9,081 nt of DNA, taken from contig DAOVTY010000115.1 of NCBI GenBank assembly GCA_030632865.1, positions 1-9,081 of the forward strand, written 5' to 3'. This document shows, in pieces, positions 7,762 to 9,081 of the stretch; positions within the stretch are counted from its first letter, which is position 1; every line of letters begins with the position of its first letter. The notes under the pieces are model-generated. The model made no database searches. It was not told the DNA's origin and saw nothing but the letters and a program-made list of their open reading frames with translations. The DNA comes from Bacteroidota bacterium. GTDB lineage: Bacteria; Bacteroidota; Bacteroidia; Bacteroidales; Prolixibacteraceae. Both the position numbers and the translations under genes were made by a program.

Positions 7762-8146
7762 GGTAAAATAATGATTTGAGGGTTTTGGGTAAAAAATTAA
7801 TTTGTTTAATTTGAGTTGTAATTTTTCATAAAGATATAAATATTTATGTTTAGATGCTAGATTAGATCATTTTATACTAACCTAAATTAGGTAAAAAACC
7901 TACTACCTAACGATAAAAGGTTTTTAAGTGAGATGAGGCTTGTAAGCTGTTATAGTTGAGTATTTTAAATAAAACTTATGTTGTTCAAATAATTTAAATT
8001 CATTTCAAGACTTTCAAACAAATCATAATTTACCTACTCCTTTGTTGCAAACTAGGGAGAGTGGAAAATACAAACAGCGTCCCACTTTTATAAAATAAAG
8101 GAACGCTGTTTAAAATATGTTTTTGCTAAAAAAGTTGCAAGTGTAG
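7762..8146. other. 385-base intergenic region upstream of the giant gene
   Basis: No credible open reading frame, tRNA or other RNA gene is seen here. It should carry the promoter of the giant gene on the minus strand. The best -7-like match is TATCTTTA (complement of 7829-7836), about 68 bases before the start codon, without a clear -33 partner, so it is only a guess. A 13-nt palindrome ACCTAAATTAGGT (7880-7892) and further CCTA motifs at 7899-7902 and 7906-7910 form a small cluster upstream of that point. The right end holds the terminator of the superoxide-reductase-like gene. Confidence 0.6.
8064..8111 (-). terminator. Intrinsic terminator of the superoxide-reductase-like gene
   Basis: On the minus strand, AAACAGCGTTCC (complement of 8100-8111) pairs with GGGACGCTGTTT (complement of 8072-8083). 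This gives 12 continuous pairs including one G-U, with a 16-base AT-rich loop, followed by GTATTTT. The stem begins about 35 bases after the stop codon at 8147-8149. On the plus strand the G-U pair becomes a C-A mismatch, which supports function on the minus strand. The long loop and interrupted T-run make it less than ideal. Confidence 0.65.
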
Positions 8147-8569
8147 TTACACGCTAAACTCTTTAAGCCAAAAATCGTGTTTATTGCAGAAACTGGTAGC
8201 ATAAAGTTTTCCGGAGCAACCTGCTGGAAGTTCAAATGTTGATACTGCTTTTTCATCGGAACCAGAAAAGGTTTGGGCTCCAATCATTTTTCCGGCTTCG
8301 TTAACCAATGTATGTCTAACAATATAATGACTTTCACTCATCCCATGTTCTGTTACCAAAGTAACTTTGTTCCCGTCAACTGTTACCTTCGGAACATGAC
8401 TACCTGCTTTGCCATCCCATTTTCCTTGTACATCATCTGTAAAAATAACACCAGGTAAATTTATATCACCACCTTTGGCTGAGTTAGAATTTGCTAATAA
8501 AGGAGCAGAAGCTACCAACCCTGAAGTAATTAAAGCACTGCGTTTTAAAAATTCTCTTCTGTTTTTCAT
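8147..8569 (-). CDS. Tat-exported desulfoferrodoxin/superoxide reductase-like protein
   Basis: This is a 140-residue protein. The N-terminus NRREFLKRS (3-11), followed by a hydrophobic stretch to about residue 26, is a twin-arginine signal, which fixes the start and predicts export of a folded, cofactor-bearing protein. The mature part matches the iron-binding domain of desulfoferrodoxin/neelaredoxin. The five expected ligands of the square-pyramidal Fe centre are H58 (SHVP), H75 and H81 (EHGMSESHYI), C128 and H131 (CNKHDFW). Spacings of 6 between H75 and H81 and 3 between C128 and H131 match the family. The family reduces superoxide to hydrogen peroxide with electrons from rubredoxin-like donors. 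Odd points: the Glu-Lys that usually precedes the first histidine (EKHVP) is Gly-Ser here (GSHVP), and there is an additional cysteine, C118. There is no N-terminal rubredoxin-like Cys4 domain, so it is not a two-iron-centre desulfoferrodoxin. It is divergent from the aldo/keto reductase gene. Superoxide reduction is likely but not certain given the altered residues. Confidence 0.82.
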   Translation of the reverse strand: MKNRREFLKRSALITSGLVASAPLLANSNSAKGGDINLPGVIFTDDVQGKWDGKAGSHVPKVTVDGNKVTLVTEHGMSESHYIVRHTLVNEAGKMIGAQTFSGSDEKAVSTFELPAGCSGKLYATSFCNKHDFWLKEFSV

Positions 8570-8597
8570 AATTATTTTATTTTAAATACTTAATAAA

Positions 8598-8605
8598 CAA
8601 ACATA
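8598..8605 (-). promoter_or_regulatory. Candidate -7 promoter element of the superoxide-reductase-like gene
   Basis: The minus strand reads TATGTTTG here, an exact match to the Bacteroidota -7 consensus TAnnTTTG, 28 bases before the start codon at 8569. The only upstream TTG lies 24 bases away, farther than usual for the -33 element, so support comes from the -7 match and position alone. Confidence 0.4.
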
Positions 8606-8660
8606 TAATCTATCTATTTGTTCAGTATGCAATATAAATCACTAAATAACCAATGTTGAA

Positions 8661-8689
8661 TTTGAATAAACATTAACTCGATAAATTTG
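8661..8689 (+). promoter_or_regulatory. Candidate promoter of the aldo/keto reductase gene
   Basis: TTTG (8661-8664) and TAAATTTG (8682-8689) match the Bacteroidota -33 TTTG and -7 TAnnTTTG elements, with 17 bases between them, slightly short of the usual spacing. The -7 element lies 54 bases before the ATG at 8744. The pair is bracketed by the inverted repeat TAACCAAT (8647-8654) and ATTGGTTA (8691-8698), a possible operator. Confidence 0.5.
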
Positions 8690-8743
8690 AATTGGTTACT
8701 ATTTAAAAATTCGGTAATTTTAAAACAAATTAAATCCTACTAA

Positions 8744-9081
8744 ATGAAAAACGAAGAAAAATATCCAATCTCACGAAGAAATTTTATTAAGGTTTCTGCG
8801 GCTTCAACTGCAGCTGTGTCAGCAATGTCGTTAGGTGGCTGTAATATCGAAAATGTACCAACTGCCATGAAACGTAAATTTGGCAAGCATGATTTTAATG
8901 TTACAACTCTTGCGTTGGGCGGACAGTCTTCGTTGCAATGGACTCCGGATGATGTTGACCCGGTTCCGATAATTTTGAAAGCTTTTGAGTTAGGAATTAA
9001 TTACTACGATACTTCAAATTTGTATGCCGAAAGTCAACTAAATTTCAATAAAGCGTTTAAAAAACTTAATCTTATTCCAGG
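8744..9081 (+). CDS. Tat-exported aldo/keto reductase, 3'-truncated by window end
   Basis: The ATG at 8744 opens a frame that is still open at the last base, giving 112 residues. ISRRNFIKVS (9-18) is a twin-arginine motif followed by a hydrophobic stretch. LGGC (30-33) looks like a lipobox, so the mature protein may be a Tat-exported lipoprotein attached at C33. From about residue 43, MKRKFGKHDFNVTTLALGG resembles the first strands of the aldo/keto reductase TIM barrel. INYYDTSNLYAES (85-97) carries the family's catalytic Asp (D89) and Tyr (Y94) at the usual spacing of five; the usual G-x-SE after the Tyr is not kept. The catalytic Lys and His and the NADPH-binding end lie beyond the window. 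Family members reduce carbonyls, or oxidise alcohols, with NAD(P)H; export outside the cytoplasm makes the cofactor source unclear. It is transcribed divergently from the superoxide-reductase-like gene. Substrate is unknown. Confidence 0.85.
   Translation, partial: MKNEEKYPISRRNFIKVSAASTAAVSAMSLGGCNIENVPTAMKRKFGKHDFNVTTLALGGQSSLQWTPDDVDPVPIILKAFELGINYYDTSNLYAESQLNFNKAFKKLNLIP

Noticed and set aside
7894..7925. AAAAACCT / AGGTTTTT inverted repeat as a bidirectional terminator
   Set aside because: The stem has only two G-C pairs and a 16-base loop, so it would be very weak; a stronger minus-strand terminator already lies next to the gene that needs it.
8273..8458. Plus-strand reading frame opposite the superoxide-reductase-like gene
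   Set aside because: It is antisense to a frame with intact Fe-ligand motifs and a Tat signal, and shows no domain of its own.

Overview
The window looks like a chromosomal segment of a Bacteroidota bacterium, probably class Bacteroidia. This rests on AT-rich DNA, start codons without clear Shine-Dalgarno sequences, TAnnTTTG-type promoter elements, and above all a secreted giant protein ending in a type IX secretion (T9SS type A) sorting domain with a YPNP motif. No ribosomal RNA or other precise taxonomic marker is present, so placement below class is inference.

Layout from left to right. (1) 1-768 (+): the 3' part of a DUF58/VWA-like gene whose beginning lies outside the window. (2) 986-2524 (+): a complete comM/yifB-type AAA+ ATPase, known in naturally transformable bacteria as a branch-migration helicase. 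(3) 2525-2700: a short gap between convergent genes, holding a 38-nt near-perfect palindrome and a strong intrinsic terminator for the gene on its right. (4) 2701-7761 (-): one gene of 1686 codons for a secreted mosaic protein. It has six tandem modules, each with an N-cap, leucine-rich repeats, a conserved FxYSPQ-type linker and an Ig-like domain, followed by the T9SS tail. (5) 7762-8146: 385 bases without a gene, holding a minus-strand terminator near its right end and a cluster of CCTA/TAGG motifs. (6) 8147-8569 (-): a small Tat-exported desulfoferrodoxin/superoxide-reductase-like protein that keeps all five iron ligands but not the usual Glu-Lys before the first histidine. (7) 8744-9081 (+): the start of a Tat-exported, possibly lipid-anchored aldo/keto reductase that runs off the end.

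The genes do not form one pathway. DUF58 and comM are co-directional but separated by 217 bases. The giant gene stands alone, with its own terminator and long upstream region. The superoxide-reductase-like and aldo/keto-reductase genes are divergent, share a 174-base intergenic region with a promoter-like element in each direction, and both encode Tat signals, so a joint role in envelope redox chemistry is plausible but unproven.

No complete novel system such as a defence island, CRISPR array, integrase or toxin-antitoxin pair is visible. The parts most worth a second look are the modular architecture and its linker motif, the Ig domains with only one of the two canonical cysteines, the altered superoxide-reductase active site, and the intergenic palindrome.
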